Source: Sebastes aleutianus
Taxonomy: Eukaryota; Chordata; Actinopteri; Perciformes; Sebastidae
Length of the DNA stretch: 64,000 nt
Assembly (NCBI GenBank): GCA_916700875.1
Contig: CAKAKS010000072.1
Coordinates: 37,142,114-37,206,113, forward strand
Direction: 5' to 3'
In this document: positions 11,701 to 27,300 of the stretch, piece after piece
Position numbering within the stretch: the stretch's first letter is position 1
Layout of the letters: each line of letters begins with the position of its first letter
Position numbers and translations under genes: made by a program
Notes under the pieces: generated by a model
Database searches by the model: none
Seen by the model: only the letters and a program-made list of their open reading frames with translations
What the model was told of the DNA's origin: nothing

Positions 11701-14700
11701 TTCAGTTTTTATCACTAATGAAAACATGTAAGAGCATTTTGATGTTGTACTTCGTCAATGTGGAGCCAATTTGAGATACTTTGTGTACTACTGTAGATTA
11801 GTAGTATAGTACTGTATCATCATGATTTTTGATGTAAAAATGCATAAAATGGAAATACTCAATTCAAGTATAAGCATTTAAAAATTGTACTTAAGTACAG
11901 CACTTGAGTAAATGTACTTTGTTACATTCTACCACTATCTACATGTATATTCTGTATATTGTGGTCAGAGTCTTTGTTTGCAGTGACCGTTATTATACTT
12001 TTTGGGTCTCTTTTAGAACTATACTAATACTAAAATTGTAGGCCTATTGTTTTAAAGCGTATTGACTGTGTTAAGATGTTTATTCTTAATATATATTTTA
12101 TTTCCAGGTTCATGAGCTTTGTGATAACTTCTGTCATCGATACATCAGCTGTCTGAAAGGGAAAATGCCGATCGATCTAGTTATAGACGACAGAGACGGA
12201 AACAAATCGGACAGCGAGGACTTCATCAGGTCATCAGGGAACAACATTGATCAGGTGAGCTCGCCGTCACTTCCTGGAACTTGACGATACTTTCGTGCAT
12301 CCACACTGAACGCCATATCTTGGAAACACCTTGATCGAATATCTTCTAAAATTTGGCACAAACGTCCATTTGGACTTGAGGAGGAACTGATTCGATTTTG
12401 GTGGTAGAAGATCAAAGGCCAAGGTCACTGTGTCTTCACGTCTGTCCCATTCTCGTGAACGCCTGGGTGAAGAGCTGGTCCACTGTTCTACGACCAGGAC
12501 AGAGTCAGCATTGCTCACCCTGGATCTGAGGTCCAAAGCTTCCTTTCCAGCACCCGGTCATAAACTTTCCCAGCGAAGCTGAGCTTTGTGATACCCCAGC
12601 TGTCAATCATGACGTCACACTCTCTTGTTATTGCATCAAATAACTAATTAAAACCAAACGTACAAGAAAACAACACTTGAACATACATCAGCGTGATAAG
12701 AACTTCCTAAAATGACAGGAACCATCTTTGGGGAAATTTTATTTGATGTGTACTTTGACTTTTTAGTTTGGCCCATGTCCCATCAACTAACATGGAGGGG
12801 GCGGGATTTATGACCTTTACTGCAGCCAGCCACAAGGGGGCAATACAGATGTTTTGGCTTCACTTTTGGGGAGCTGTCATGTCGTCCAACTTTATATACT
12901 AAGGTCCAAAGCCTTCAGCATCTCAGGCTGAATCTCATCCACACCTGGCACCTTGGCGCTGAGGTGCTTCTTAACTACCTAAGAGACCTCTGGGATATGG
13001 GTGCCTCCTCCATGGAGGACTTGTTGGTCGGGTTCAGGAGTTCTGTAAAGTGCTCTTCAACCGCTCGACAATATCCCCAGAGCAGGTCAGCAGTTCTCCT
13101 CCCCTATTGAACACAGCCTGAGCCAAGCCCTGCTTTCCCATCTGACGGTTTGCCAGAACTTCCTTGAGGCCAAACGAAAGTCCATAGCCTCCTCGAACTC
13201 CTTCCCACACCCAGGTTTTTGCTTTGGCGACCACCAAAGCTGCAGCCCCTCTGCCATGACTAACACAGGAGTCCAATAACTCAGGTTCAGATCAGGCGGA
13301 CTATTCCCCTCCAGTTTTCTCTATCTTTATGAGCGTTTGATGTGGAAAACTTGTACATGAGGTCAATCTTCAGTTAGATGAATACAAGTCAAGTCAATGA
13401 TTCTCAGTTGTCCTTACTTTAATATATAAGTTTATTACAACACAAGTCCGATCAGAGAAGCTCTTGGCACAGCACGACTACAGCGATATACTAAAAACTT
13501 AAAGTAACATTACATTCACTCAGCCTATATACTATCCCAAACAATCCCAATCTTTGCCATGGGAGTCAGGAACATCTACAAGGTGCTCATCTTATCTTAA
13601 CCTCCAGCCACCCGGAACAAAGCCTCCCAACATAAAGCATGTAAAGGGTGAAGGACTTTAAAAAAGGTCTCTTAGGTTAAATACCATGAAAGCATGATTT
13701 TTCTAAAACAGCGTTGAAGTCCCCCGGCAGAACCATAGAGTATGGTATCCTTTCCAGGACCCCACCCAGAGACTCTAATACTTTTTGTCCACCAAAATTA
13801 GCGCATGTTTGCAGGATTTTTAAACATGGGAAAACACAATAACAATAGGTGATGGACTTCTTTCCCATTGCCAGTAGATTAGTATGCCTTCCTGTTGGTG
13901 TGTCACGTTTGACACACCAATGGGGTTAGTAAACGTTAAAACTGTTACGGTGATTACTTCTTTGTTATATCTGTTACTTCAGTCTCTCTTTCAAACTCTC
14001 AAACCAGAGTTTGTGGGAACAGTGGAAAGACTAACAAAGACGGTTTTGATGAGTTTTATTTTGTTTCTGTCGAGTTTGAATGAAGTGTGTTTTAAGGCGA
14101 TCAGTGAGGTAAAATTACTGTTTCTGTCAATGGAGTCTGGGGGCTTTGAGGAGAGCATAAAACGGTTGTTTCTTTTCACATGTAACTCTGTGAATCAAGT
14201 ATATTTTTCGGCCAAACCAGAGTTGGTGATTGTTTGAACAGTGGAAAGACTAACCAAGGTGGTTTGGATGAGTTTCATTTTGTTTCTGTCGAGTTGAATG
14301 AAGTTGTTTCGATGATCAGTGAGATAAAATTACTGTTGTCTGTAATTGTATGTTTTGTACATTAATAAATTATAATAATCGTCCAAATCTCAGTTGATTG
14401 TGTTTATTTTACATTCACTTCCACATGCATCACATCGTGGCGGAAAAGGGGCGAAAAATAGCGTGTCCATTGCCGATTGTAGGGGGCTAAATATGGCCCA
14501 ACACTTAGTCGGTAGTGCATAGTGTGCATAGGCACAAACAACAGTCAGCCTTCCTCTCAGCAACTTGTAAGCCCCTTTCCCACTGGACTAAAAACCCAGT
14601 AACAGCTGGCTTTTGTCGCTAATGGGAAAGGTTCATTCCTGGGGTATAACTCTGCAGTAGTCACGGGTGTTTATCGGCTCCAGCTCGGATCGGCAGCGAG

Positions 14701-17700
14701 GGAAATATGACACCCGGGTGGACACGCTAATTTTTACCCCTTTTCCCGGCGTGATGCTACATGACGCTCGTTGAACAGAAAGTGAAGTAAAATTAACAGG
14801 GATTTGGACAATTATTATAATTTATTAATATACAAAACCTACAATTACTATGCTCTCCTCAAAGCCACCAGACTCCAGTCAGACAACAGTCTTTTTACCT
14901 CGCTGGATCATCGAAACAACTTCATTCAAACTCGACAGAAACAAAATAGAACTCATCAAAACCGTCTTTGTTATTCTTTCTTTGAAAGAGAGACTGAATA
15001 AGTATCAGATATAAAAAATAAAGTAACCACCGTAACATTTCCACTGTTTACTAACCCTGCTTCGTGCATCCGTGACGTCGTAGGTGACACAGCAGGAAAA
15101 AATACCTAGAAAGGCCAGTGCAACTGCACGGCATACTCGCTTTGGGAAAGGAGTCCATTGCCTATTTTAGCGAGTATTCCCGTGTTTAAAAAAACCTGCA
15201 TATATGCGCTAATTTTGGTGGGAAAATGGTATTCGAGGCGACCCTCTTGTTCTCCGGGAAGAACTCTAACACTGCAGCGCTCAGCCGAGGGCTTACATCT
15301 GCCCGGCGCCTCTCACCCTGGGCAACTCAGACAATAGGAGAGAGTCCAGCCCCTCTACAGGAGTTTGGTTCCAGACCCAGTGTAAGGCGAGCCCAACTCT
15401 ATATCCACCTCCCGCACAAGCTCTGGTTCCTTCCCCGCCAGAGAGGTGACGTTCCACGTCCCTAGAACCAGTCTGTGATGCCAGCCGTCTGTCAGCACAC
15501 CTTTGCGTTGAGTTAAGACTATTTTGTCAAACTATATTATTCCATTTTTTGGCTGCAATAGAAGCAGCTCTGCAGGGTTTATTAAAAAAAAATGAAATGT
15601 TGAAATCCCCCAAAAAGGGAAAATGGAATATGAGCAGATATATTTGATCATCCAGCTGCAGGAGTCACATCTGCTGTTGGAAACAAGTCAGTTTTAAACA
15701 GGCTGTGTGTTCATCTGTCTGATCTCACACACACACACACACTGATCTTTTTTCTTTTCTTCTTTTCTCTCTTTTCCCAGAGAAGCAGAATAATAGAGGT
15801 GAAAAGTCAGGTTGTGTCTGTTTTCCGAGCCAGCCGAGCAGGTTTTAAATCAGCTCTCAGCAGCCACTTGTCAGGCCTTTAACCCTTTAATCACCCAGAA
15901 GTGTGAACTCCAGCAGCTTAGTGTCGGATGACCAGCAGCTCCAAAGCCCTGGTTTCATTTTCAAGTGCCTTCTTTTTGGTCGGATGATACACTGATAATC
16001 CTCCTGCTCCTTCTTGTTTTTTAGTCTCCATCTTTGTTACTGAGCGCTCAGAGATGAGGTGTTTCTGCGCTGATCAACTGTCAATCAAACAGAGTGACTT
16101 TCTGTAGGTGGTGCTATTCTGAGTCTGAGACATAGACTGTATAAGAAGCGAACGTATTCACCATGACATCATCCATTGGTTTGTGGACTGCTGTTTTGAG
16201 TTTGGCATTTTGGCCGTCGCCATCTTGCTCCTTTGCAACCAGAGGTGACACGGAAGGGTGGAGCTAAGTACATATAAATATTAGTAGGCGACTAAAAAGG
16301 TTATAATTAACTTCCATGAACTGAAAACACACTGTGAAAAGTTTAAAGTAACGAAGACGAAAACACGGAGAACTCCCAGACCAGAACAATCTGTCAATCA
16401 CAAGGTAGCCACGCCTAAAGCATACCCTGCTTTATGGTCTATTTGACTCTAAATGGGACCATAAATTACTAAATGAACATCATGCTGTATTGAAGAAGAC
16501 TTGAAACTAGCGATTGAGACCATAAACTCATGTTTACAATGTTTACTGAGGTAATACATCAAGTGAGAAGTAGGGTCATTTTCTCATACACTTCTATACA
16601 ATCAGACTTCTTTTTGCAACCAGAGGAGTCGCCGTCTGGATTTAAATGATATAAATTTATTTTGCAAAGAAGTTCAGTAGATAAGTGTTGTATAATATCT
16701 ATTTACTTTGTTTTGACTTTCAAAGTAGACAATCTCTTTTAGAAGTTGTTCCTTGTCGTAATTAATCATTGGAGTTCTACTCTAAATGTTTCACATTACC
16801 ATCTTTTACCAGTCTTTTCTGTCTTCCTCTATTGTCTCAACAGTTTATTATCCAAACGAGATAACAAATGATCAAACTACACAAGCTTCTAATTATTGAC
16901 ACACTTCTAATTGTGTTGATCGCTCTGTTGTAGAGTTTGGGAGTGCGAAAAGTGAGATCTGGACTTTTTGTCTTTTGCTGAAGGAATATCCAACTTTGGT
17001 GCTTTTTGTTGATGTTATAAGTCATTCTAAAAGCAGAAATAAAAAGACAGTTTGACCCCTTAAGAAAGCCGGTACCTGTCCCCCAAATGGAGGAGAGTCT
17101 TGAGATCTATGAGATGACAAGATAGTGATCAACCTCCACCAAACAGCATATTCCCTTCTTCACTCTTCATTCATCATCCTGAATGAAGCTCTGTTTTATT
17201 ACATTTGATGTCACTGATCTGATCTGTGTCTCATTGGTTGTCTTTCCTCCCTGCAGCTCTCATGGAGCAGAGATCATGATGACGCAGCATCGATCCGGTC
17301 GGCAGGGACGCCGGGACCGTCCAGCGGTGGACACACGTCTCACAGCGGCGACAACAGCAGCGAACAAGGTGAGGTTACTGTATGTTTTAAAATTGTATAT
17401 GAACTCTGTAAATAAACAGTGGTGGAAGAAGTATTCAGATCCTTTACTGCAGTAAATGTATAAATACCACACTGTGAAAATACTCCACTACAAGTAAAAG
17501 ACCTGCATTCAAAACCTTACTTAAGTAAAAGTATGTAAGTATTATCAGCCAAATGTACGTAAAGTAAGAAAAGTACAAGTATTGATTGTGCAGTAAAATG
17601 TTCCCTGTCAGTGTTTTACTATTATATCTGATGTTTCTGGATTAATATTACTGCAGCTTTAATGTATATGTTGCATTTTACTGCTGTAGATGTTTATGGT

Positions 17701-18282
17701 TGTGCTAATTTTAACCGCTTTATATACTGTTGGGTAGTTTAATCTACAGCAATGCATCATGGTCTATACGATCATCAACTGTCAGAATAACAGCTCTGTT
17801 TTCAGCTTTATGACGAGGCATTTTCTAGCTGATCCAAGAGGCTTTTTAAATAGTTTATAGGAGAATTTTCTCAATACATAAAGGAACACTTCATCCTTCA
17901 GTTTATCACAAACATTCAACATCATCACGTCTGGAGATACAGTATGTGGTTTTCACTGGACAGGAATGGGATGAAGAACTGTCAGACAAATGTATAGTTG
18001 AGTAAAAAGTACAATATTTCCCTCTGAGATGTAGTGGTGTAGAGGTATAAAGTTGCTATGAAGTACCTCTAATTTGTACTTATTAAGTACGGTATGTGAG
18101 TAAATGTCCGTGTGTGTGAGGGTTTATGAAGGGTGGCAGAGGTTTTCCGTCATGTTGGACTTGACGTGAGTTTGAAAATAAAGGGAGACGGTAGAGAAAA
18201 AGAGGGAGTGAGAGAGTGATGAAGGCTGACAGACGATGTGAGCTACGAGCGGAGCTGGAAGAAAGAGAGCTTTATGTCCCAG

Positions 18283-18321
<39 letters not shown>

Positions 18322-21300
18322 ACAGGGGGAAATAGAAATAACACAGCATGCAGTGAACACACTCACACTGAAACATGCATTAACAGAATTCATATACGTT
18401 CATATTTTAAACAGGATAAATACACAAAATGTGCGCTTAAACAAACAGACCTATGCACTCACTCTAAAACACAAATATATGCAGAAATGCATAAAGACTT
18501 TCTCAAAGTATGTTTCCATCCACGTTTACTTCAAATTGGTTTTAAAAAAATCTAAATGGAAACTCAGAAATGAGAGAAAAATGCCAAAATATTCCCAAAA
18601 TGTCTTTATGCTCAGCTGAGGAAGGTGCTACAGGTGCTCTTTGAGAATAGCACTATTGTTCTGACCTCAAAATATTTACATACTGTATATATATAGTGTC
18701 CAGTAAGTCCTGAATCTTGAGCACACAAGATAATATCTGGTTAATTATCTTGATAACTGTTTGTACAAGATTCATATCTTGAGTAAAAACAAAAAAAAAA
18801 AAAAATCTTTTGGGACTTTGAGGAAAGAATAAGTTCATTAAAATTCATTAGTCAGGTTTTTGAAAATTTGCTTAAAATTTGCACAACGGGTGGAAACATG
18901 TAAAAAACAAATCTATCTGAAATCCCAGGTAGTCATTCCTATTTGCAGTCAAAAATAATGTCAGTGTTGTTTAACTTTGTTATTATTCTTTATTATTGAA
19001 AGTATGAGGAAAAGGATATTTGGAAGAATATCAGAAATGTTCCTTTACGATGTCGATGTTTTATTGACAGTTGATTCAATATAACAAACTTGTTGTGGAA
19101 ACTGTCGCTTACATGCTAAGATTATGTTAGCACTGTTGTTCAAGAATAAGGAACATTTAAGCATCTAAACTTACTGATCTTCACATTTGCAGATAACTTT
19201 ATGTGCTGTTTAATGTGCAGCAGCTAATCAGCCATCTTTTAGTTAGTTTTCCCCCGGTGAATGTTTGTTTGTTGGCTCGTTAAACAAGCTTTGGTGCAGG
19301 ACAAGATGTGTGTTCATAATAGCATGCAGCTAATGTGGGTTGTTGTTGTTGTGTTGATTAGCAGGCTTCCATCTGGCTGTTGGTCATGTGCTTAATGATG
19401 GCATGGTGACGTTACTGCTTTATGCAAATATGGTTTAAAATGGAGCAATTTGATTGGCTGTATGGAAACAAGTCCTGAACAAATGATATTCAGACTGATT
19501 AATGTAAAAAATAAGGGCCGCCATCATGAAACCAAGAAAATATTATATATATATTTCTCCCTTTTGGTTTTGGATTTTTTTTTCTCAAAGTTGAACAAAT
19601 AGGTGATTTATAGAGCCGATATGTGTGCTGTAACAGAAAAAAATCAATTTACATATACAGTTGGACTTCAAATTAGGGCTGAAATGACTAGTTGAATACC
19701 AGATTAGTCCATTAAATGTGAATATTTGCAGATTTCCTTGTTTTAAATTATAGTAAACTGAATATTTTTGGGGTTTTGAAGTGTTGGTTGGACAAAGCAA
19801 GAAATTTGAAGATACCACTTTAGACATTTTTATTGTCATTTCACTATTTTTTTAAAGTTTTACGGGCCAAACACTAATTTTCTTCGCAGCAGATTAATTA
19901 ATGAAAACATCGCCACATACAAGCATGGATATAATGACATAATAACAGAAACGTATGTGCGTACACTTGTGATATCATAAAACACACACAGGGGTCCAGC
20001 AGCTCTGATGTCATGCTGCTGGTCTCAGTCCAGCCGGTTCTGTTAGCATGCATCGGTTAGCGGGCCAACTGAAACAGTCCCTGTGGTTTCTCTATCTGCT
20101 GCCCACATTTACAGGTTTACACCACTGGGGGGGTGCGGGGGGGCGCTGTCGAGTTCAACCTACGAGTCTGACTTTTAAAAAAAAGGCTGCGTATGGTTTA
20201 CTAAGTGATTTGTTAATCATGCATCGGTCTTTGAGGAAAACAAACATGTTCTTGGGGTTTTCTGCTTGTTCTACTGTATGATTAATGAGTATCTGCTGCT
20301 GTACTGGACAATAACATCTGAACATCAATTCAAATAAAAGGCTGCAGTTATTTTGTGACCTTTCAACAACTCTGTTGGGGCTTTGACAGCATGCCTATGG
20401 CGCTCATGGGAGCTGTAGTTGTTAATAAATGCTGATGTTATCATTGTTTTTAGCCACGATGGCGGTTTGGCTACAAGAATGGCAAAGTCAGTCGGTTGGT
20501 TGGTCAACTACTTTGGTCCAGACTGAAATATCTCAACAAGTTCTTGACAGATTGAGATGAAATTTTGTACAGACATTCATGATCCCCAGAGGATGTATCC
20601 TACTGACTTTGGTGATCCAGTGACATTTTATCTAACGCTACCATGAGGTTGACATTTGTGTTTTTAATGAAATGTCTTGATAACTGTTGGAAGGATTGCC
20701 ATAACATTTTGTCCAGATATTCATGGTACCCAGATGATAACTCATACTGACTTTGATGATCCACTGACTGTTCTTGTTGTTGGGGGCACAAGAAAAAAGT
20801 CAGAAAAATGTCTCATAGGACAGAAAAAAGTCCATTTGTCCGACAGTTCGTTACCCCGAAAACAAACGCTCAATGTTTCAAGGCCCCGAAAATACACACT
20901 CTCTGTACAACAAACAGAAACACATAATGCAGAATGACGGCGATCAAGGTATTTCTTTGGTCAAACTTATATTTACCATTTTTATTTAATTTTATTTATT
21001 TGTTTATTTATATAATTTCGGTAGAAATCCTCTGAAATTGAGGTCCGTCCGATTATTTTTTCCCCCGAACGAATGTTATGCAGGGGTGTGCAAACATTTA
21101 TAAGAACCCACAAATCAGTTTTTACAAATTTCCATATGATTTTTGGACAAAAATCTGTGCTTGGTGTGAAACGGCTTTTAAGTGGGTGAGATAGTTTAAA
21201 CTGGGGGGTTTTATTAAAACCTGATTGTCTGATTCTGATGTTGCTTGTTGGATACGAAGCTGTAGTCGATTGTTTTGGGGATAACGAAAACTACAAGAGT

Positions 21301-24300
21301 AAGATCCAGTCAATCTCCAACTCTGGGTGTTTTGGAGTACACTTTGAAAACCAAACTATGAAACTTAAGAGAAACTGTGTCACACCTTCATTTGGAAACA
21401 AATCTGCTTCATCAAACTGTTCGCTCTGACTGGACGTACAGTATCAGCAGCCAGACCTCAAGCTGCTTCAGCTCGCTCGTTGTTGGCTGGTAGATATTTA
21501 AACATCACTTACCCATAGCCAGCTCCCCAGTTGACCTCCGTGATGAAGCCAAATGTGGTTAATAAGAGATTTCTTTGACGTTACTGAAAAACCTCAGTTC
21601 AGCAGGACTTCAAATGACATCTGCTAACTGTAACTCAGAAGCCACAGCCAAACTTCCCAGCGTATTTGGCCAGTGCTCGGTGTTAATTTGCCATCCTGGA
21701 AGACATAAACAGAGAAACATGTCCTCAGCATAGAAGACCATAATGCTGTCACTTTGAGTGGGCTTTCTCCATCATTGAATGTGTACTGAAGAGAGAAATA
21801 CACTTGTTTGCTTTCTTTCCAACATCAATATCAATCTCATGTTTGTGTGTTAAGTACATAGCTGGAGTTATGACGTGGTTAGCCTAGCTTAGCATAAAAG
21901 CAGGGTGGAAACCGCTAACCTGGCTCTCTCCAAAGTTCAAAAATACACATAACAACATCTCTAAATCTCACTAATTCACACGCTATAACTTTGCGTCTTT
22001 AATCCATACACAAACAGAAATGTTAAAAAACAGTTTGTGGTTTTATGGGGGAGTTACTTGCTGGAAATATTGCTTAACAAATAACAGTGTATCCATCCGC
22101 CCAACGCTTGTGTGTATCCTTTCCAGTTATGCTGGATAAGAACAGAGCGCGCATGTTTTGGTTCTGATTTCTGGATAGACACATCTGGCAACCTCACTGT
22201 GATGACAAAACTTCAGGAAGCTGTTGTTGACTGTTGTTCAACAAGAAATAGTTCCAACACGCAACTCCACTTAATATGGAAAAATGTAATTTCAAATTTT
22301 TCAGTTTGTTTACAGAAGTATGAATTAATGAATCGTAGAGCTGCTGGTATGAATGTTTTTGTACTTTGGACTGAGCCAGGCTAGCTTTTTATGCTAAGCT
22401 ACTCTAACCTTCTGGTTCCAGCTTGGTACTTTGTGTAATGCAAAGACATGAACAGTGATATTGATATTTCTGTATCACTTTCAGAAAGGTAATAAACTTA
22501 TCCAAAATGTGAAACTACTTGGCAAAAGAGTCTACTATGAAACATCCAATCCGATATCTTCAAATTCTATTCGGGATGTCATGAGAACCGATACTTTGGT
22601 ACCCAGTCAATGCCAAAAAATAGGTTGCGTAGAGTTCTGCAGGAATGAGTCCTAATGGAAATGAGTTAGCATTTTAGCACTTACGGTTCCCTCTTTTGGA
22701 AGTCAATGGGTTTTTTGAATGGGTTTTTAGTTAAATGTTTGAAATAAGGTCTGTGGTTAACAAAAGCTTAAGAGATTTTAACGTTTTGTTCTATGACATA
22801 AAATACATCAATAAATATCCCACTTGTGAATTTTGAAGCCTTTACGTGTCTTTAAAAAGTCAGTCACTAACAAGTGGCTAAATGAGACTACTAAACGGCA
22901 TCACGCCGACTCGTCCCCCTTTACAGCCTCGTTGTATATACTTGCGCTGATGTGACCGTGGTGTAGTTCGTTTATAGCCTAACGTTAGCTTTTTATTTCT
23001 GGCGAATGCATTTACGCTTCAAAAATCATAAAAGTGGTGTTCATTTGTGGAGATTATCTTGCTGAACAAAATGTCTAAGTGTCGTTAACGTTTGTTTGCC
23101 ACAGAGTTTATTTTCTGCAATAATACAAAATGCGATGGAAAAATCCCTATAGGTTTTTTATTGTATCACATTGGGTATCGAGAATCGGGAAGTTTTGCTG
23201 GTGGTATCGAATTTCTGGTATTGTGACATCTCTAAATTTTATTGCTGTGCACAATGGCAGGTAATAAATTCAGCATTTTTAGATTTTTAGATCAATTCAA
23301 TAGTGTTTTATTCATAATTACAAGGATGAAGTTTTTTCAGAATAGGCCAGAACTTAGACGTTTGTAGCCGTTTAGGTTCATGGTTGGGTGTTGTGCTCTA
23401 TACGGGCTAAAGGTACACGGTTCAGTTTTTCCTGGTTTGAGTTCCAGTAAAGGGAAATCTTAATGTTGCATTCAATGATATTTTAAACAATGGTGCATGA
23501 AGCCAGCTCCATAAAGAAATGTTTTTTGGTGTGGAAGAACTTGACCTCAACCCCATCCAGCACATTTGGGATGAACTTGAACACCGACTGTGAGCCAGAC
23601 CTGATCACCCAACATCAATGTTGGACCTCACTAAAGCTCCTTTTTCACCCATGTTCAAACATCTGGTGGAGAGACTGGAACCAGATGAGTGCAGACGGTC
23701 ATATAAAGCTGCAATGTTCCAGTGTCCACATACTTTTGGCCGTGTCGTGTATTTAGAGACCTTCCAGCCTCCTATATGTCTTTAAAACCTCTCAGCGGGA
23801 TACGTTCAGTTTCATCTCAGTCCTTCGTCCGTCTCAGTGTTTTTACTCCAGGTCTGACCTCAGCAGTGAGGTCACCTTTATTCGAGCGTTGGATTGGCTT
23901 TTATTCATCTGACCCCTCCCACCGTCGCCGGCAGAGGAGAAATGGTGCGTAGTGGAAAATAAAGACTCTCTCCTTCTCTCTCCAGTGAGCGTTCTTCCAA
24001 TAGACCATGGATAATAAAATTTTGTACAAACAGTTCTTAAAAAGCTCAGCGATGGAGGAGACAGGCAGCACGACTGGACTGCTTCATGTGTTTGTTTGCT
24101 TTTACTTTATCTCACATGTGCAGAGCAGAGAGATATTCATCATGTTCTGCAAACAGAACGACTGCTGGAAGGACACTTGATGTCTCTTTTTTACCGGCAT
24201 GTTTAAAGTGCCTTCAGCATAGTTTTGGTGGAATTAAATGTAATCTCCTGAATTGTCTTGTGGTGGAATATTTGGTCCGTTTCTTTGAAGCTACAGCTGC

Positions 24301-27300
24301 ATTGTCTGTGTCACACTCTGGCGGTCACACAGCCAATCAGCAATCCCTAATTGTTCATTTCCATTGACTGAGATAAATATGCAGGCATTGCTTAAAGAAT
24401 TTTAATGCTTCTATAATATGCTCTATGGTTTCAAACTGTATAAAATATGGACGTAGTCTCTGTGACGCCACCCATTGATTTCTGAAGAGCTGTTGTGAAG
24501 CTCAAAGTGAGTGGATCCGGCCACCGTCATCTTGGAAGTGACGGCACAGCCTCCAGACTAATTCAAAAATGGGCAATAGCTGTAGCAGGCCTGGGGTGAC
24601 GCAGCAGAGCGACCTGGTATGGCACCCACCTGTCACTCAAAGAGGCCACGCCCTCAATTATGTCAAACTTTAACACTTAATATAATTTAAATAGGTGAGT
24701 TATATAAAAATTCACCCCCCGTACAGTTGTCATGAACGGGGATATTAGCTATAGAGACCAAAACCGTTTTTGTACCCGGCTGTAAACATGTTTATTTCTG
24801 CTGTAAAGTCAGGCATTTGGGTCTGTGGAGATTGACTCCAGGCTCCACCCCGGCGACCGTGGCTCAGAGGGCAGAGCAGGTCGTCCACCAATCGTAAGAT
24901 CGGTGGTTAGATCCCCAGCTGCTCCGGTCACATGTCGATGTGTCCTTGAGCAAGACACTTAACCCCAAATTGCTCCCAAAGGCATAGCCATCGGTGTGTG
25001 AATGAGCATTTAGATTAGATCCTGATGGGCAAAGTTGGAACCTTGCATGGCAGCCTCTGCCATCAGTGTATGAATGTTTGTGTGAATGGGTGAATGCTGA
25101 CATGTAGTGTAAAGCACTTTGAGTGGTTGGAAGACTAGAAAAGCGCTAAATAAAAGCAAGTTCATTTACCATTTGAAGAACTGCAATTTTTGGCACTTCT
25201 GCGTTGGCTTCATTTCTCAGCACCGGAGGTAGACGCTTGTTTCAAATACTGCCTTTGCCTCCAAAAGCCATTTTAGTTATTGTTTTATTTCTATGATACC
25301 TGAGCCCTGATAACCGGTATCTGTGGTATTGTGGAAAAAACAAGTACCGTCATATTTTCAGAATTTTTGCATCGACTAGGTACCGAAATCAGTTCTTGTG
25401 ACATCCCTAATAGAATTAGAAGATATTGGATTGGATGTTTTGTGGTAGTCTCTTCTGCCAAGTTGTTTCACATTTTGGATAATTTTATTTCCTTTCTGAA
25501 AGTAATACAGGAATATCAATATCAATATCATTGTCATGTCATTCCGTCTTTTTTTTAAAGATTATTTTTAGGGCTTTTTTGCCTATATTTGATAGTGGAT
25601 AGACTGGAAAGGGGGAGAGATTTGAACCTTGGCCGCTGTGGTAAGACTCAGCCTTGGTATATGGGCGCCCGCTCTACCAGGTGAGATACCAGGGCACCCG
25701 CACCTGTGTTTTTTAACGCATTTTCAATTTTTGCATTACAAAAATCTAAGCAGAAATGCCAGAAATTTGAAAAAAAATACAATATAAATATTGCCAAAAA
25801 TGTAGTTACTATTGGCTGAGGTGGAAAAGTTGAAGATGCAACAAAGGCTGACAACAACAGGTTGATGTGTTTGTGTCCTGCTACCGCTCAGCGTTACAGG
25901 CTTCCAGGTGTGGAAGTTATGGTGCTTGATTGAATGAGTACTATCATCATGTTCTACATTAAAATAGGTGATGGAAACGACCACCAATTCACGTTTAATT
26001 TTGCAGAAAATTCCTAAATTTGCAAAAATTCCGTGCAACATTTTAATGGAAACATAACTTATGTGGTGGTGTGGAAATATTTGAGAGCATTGTTGGCTGG
26101 TTGTGTGCATCTTACTGCTTCTCATCACTTCTCTGTGTCTCTGACCGTGCAGCAGATTTTATTGACAGCTTGATATCTCCGGCTGTAATCACAAAATGAA
26201 GCTTTGACTGAATTGTCCTCCGCTTCTCTATTTTCTTCCTTCTTTTCATCGCCCACAAACTTCCTCCTCCTCTCCTTTAGTTCACAGGTTGTTGTGAAGC
26301 CGAGTTGTCACAAACCATTAGCAGGTTGGGTCGGACCTCTCTTTCCTTGGCTCTCTAAGGAGAGAGAGGAGAGAGGGAGGAGGGGTGGAGTGTAAATCAG
26401 CCTCGGGGAGCTTGCGGTTCAGCCTAATGAGGCTGAGAGCTTGTTTATGGAGTTACGCATCATTTTTATGATTATTTCCACCTTTTCAGGCTCTGCTGCA
26501 CGGCAGAATCCTGCCTCTGTTCAGGCGGAGGGAGGCCCTGCTCCACCGCTGACTCTGGGCAGGGCGGCAGGGCCTTGAGCTCCTGCTGCAGGCTGCAGAG
26601 GACTGTCGCCCTAACCTTGGCCCGGCGCTGTTAAAAACACTGAGGAGAAAATGAGCCTCATTAAACAGGCAGAGAAAGAGCAGTAAAAACACCGGGCCCG
26701 GCATCTTTTAGTGGTTTTCAGTTGAAATGCGGCATTATGCGCCACGATCCAAAACCTGCGGGGGGATGGTGGGGCACAGAGAGGGTTACGGAGCAGGGCA
26801 GGCCGGCGTTACTGCAGGGTCACCAGTTTGAATCCAGTCATCAACTGGGGAAATCTGTGCAGGGAAAGTACACGAGTTAAGGCATGTGTTTGTTAGGCGC
26901 CTTTAATGGGCAGAAAAGTGCTGAGAGGCCTCATGTGCACTGAGTGAGATGGACTAATGTTAGCTAGCTGGCCGCGTAGCAGCGCTCTGCAACCACAGGG
27001 AAATATAGTAAATACAGTATGTACACTGAAACCTACCGGGAATGTTCAGTGATCGGCCAATGTCCTCTTTGTTGTGAAAACCCCAGTGAAAACAGTGAGT
27101 TTTCACTCTGTTTTTGTTAGTTTAAACAAATTAAAACAAATTAAAACCTTTTTATACTTATAGAGTAATGTCTTTTCTTTTGCTTTTTTCCAGAGGAAGT
27201 CAAGTGATGATTTTTTAATATGTTTAGGGCGTGTGTTCAAGATAAAACAGGGTGTTAAATTGCTCTTTAAAGGGGTCATATCATGAAAATCTCACTTTTT

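Noticed and set aside
13884..14237. 117-codon frame beginning inside the inserted element
   Set aside because: It is part of an inverted arm of a non-autonomous element and the frame is not kept in the other arm or the second module copy.
24849..25173. Possible tRNA gene
   Set aside because: The pol III boxes belong to a SINE: there is a long non-tRNA body and an L2-like tail, and no sound anticodon arm.
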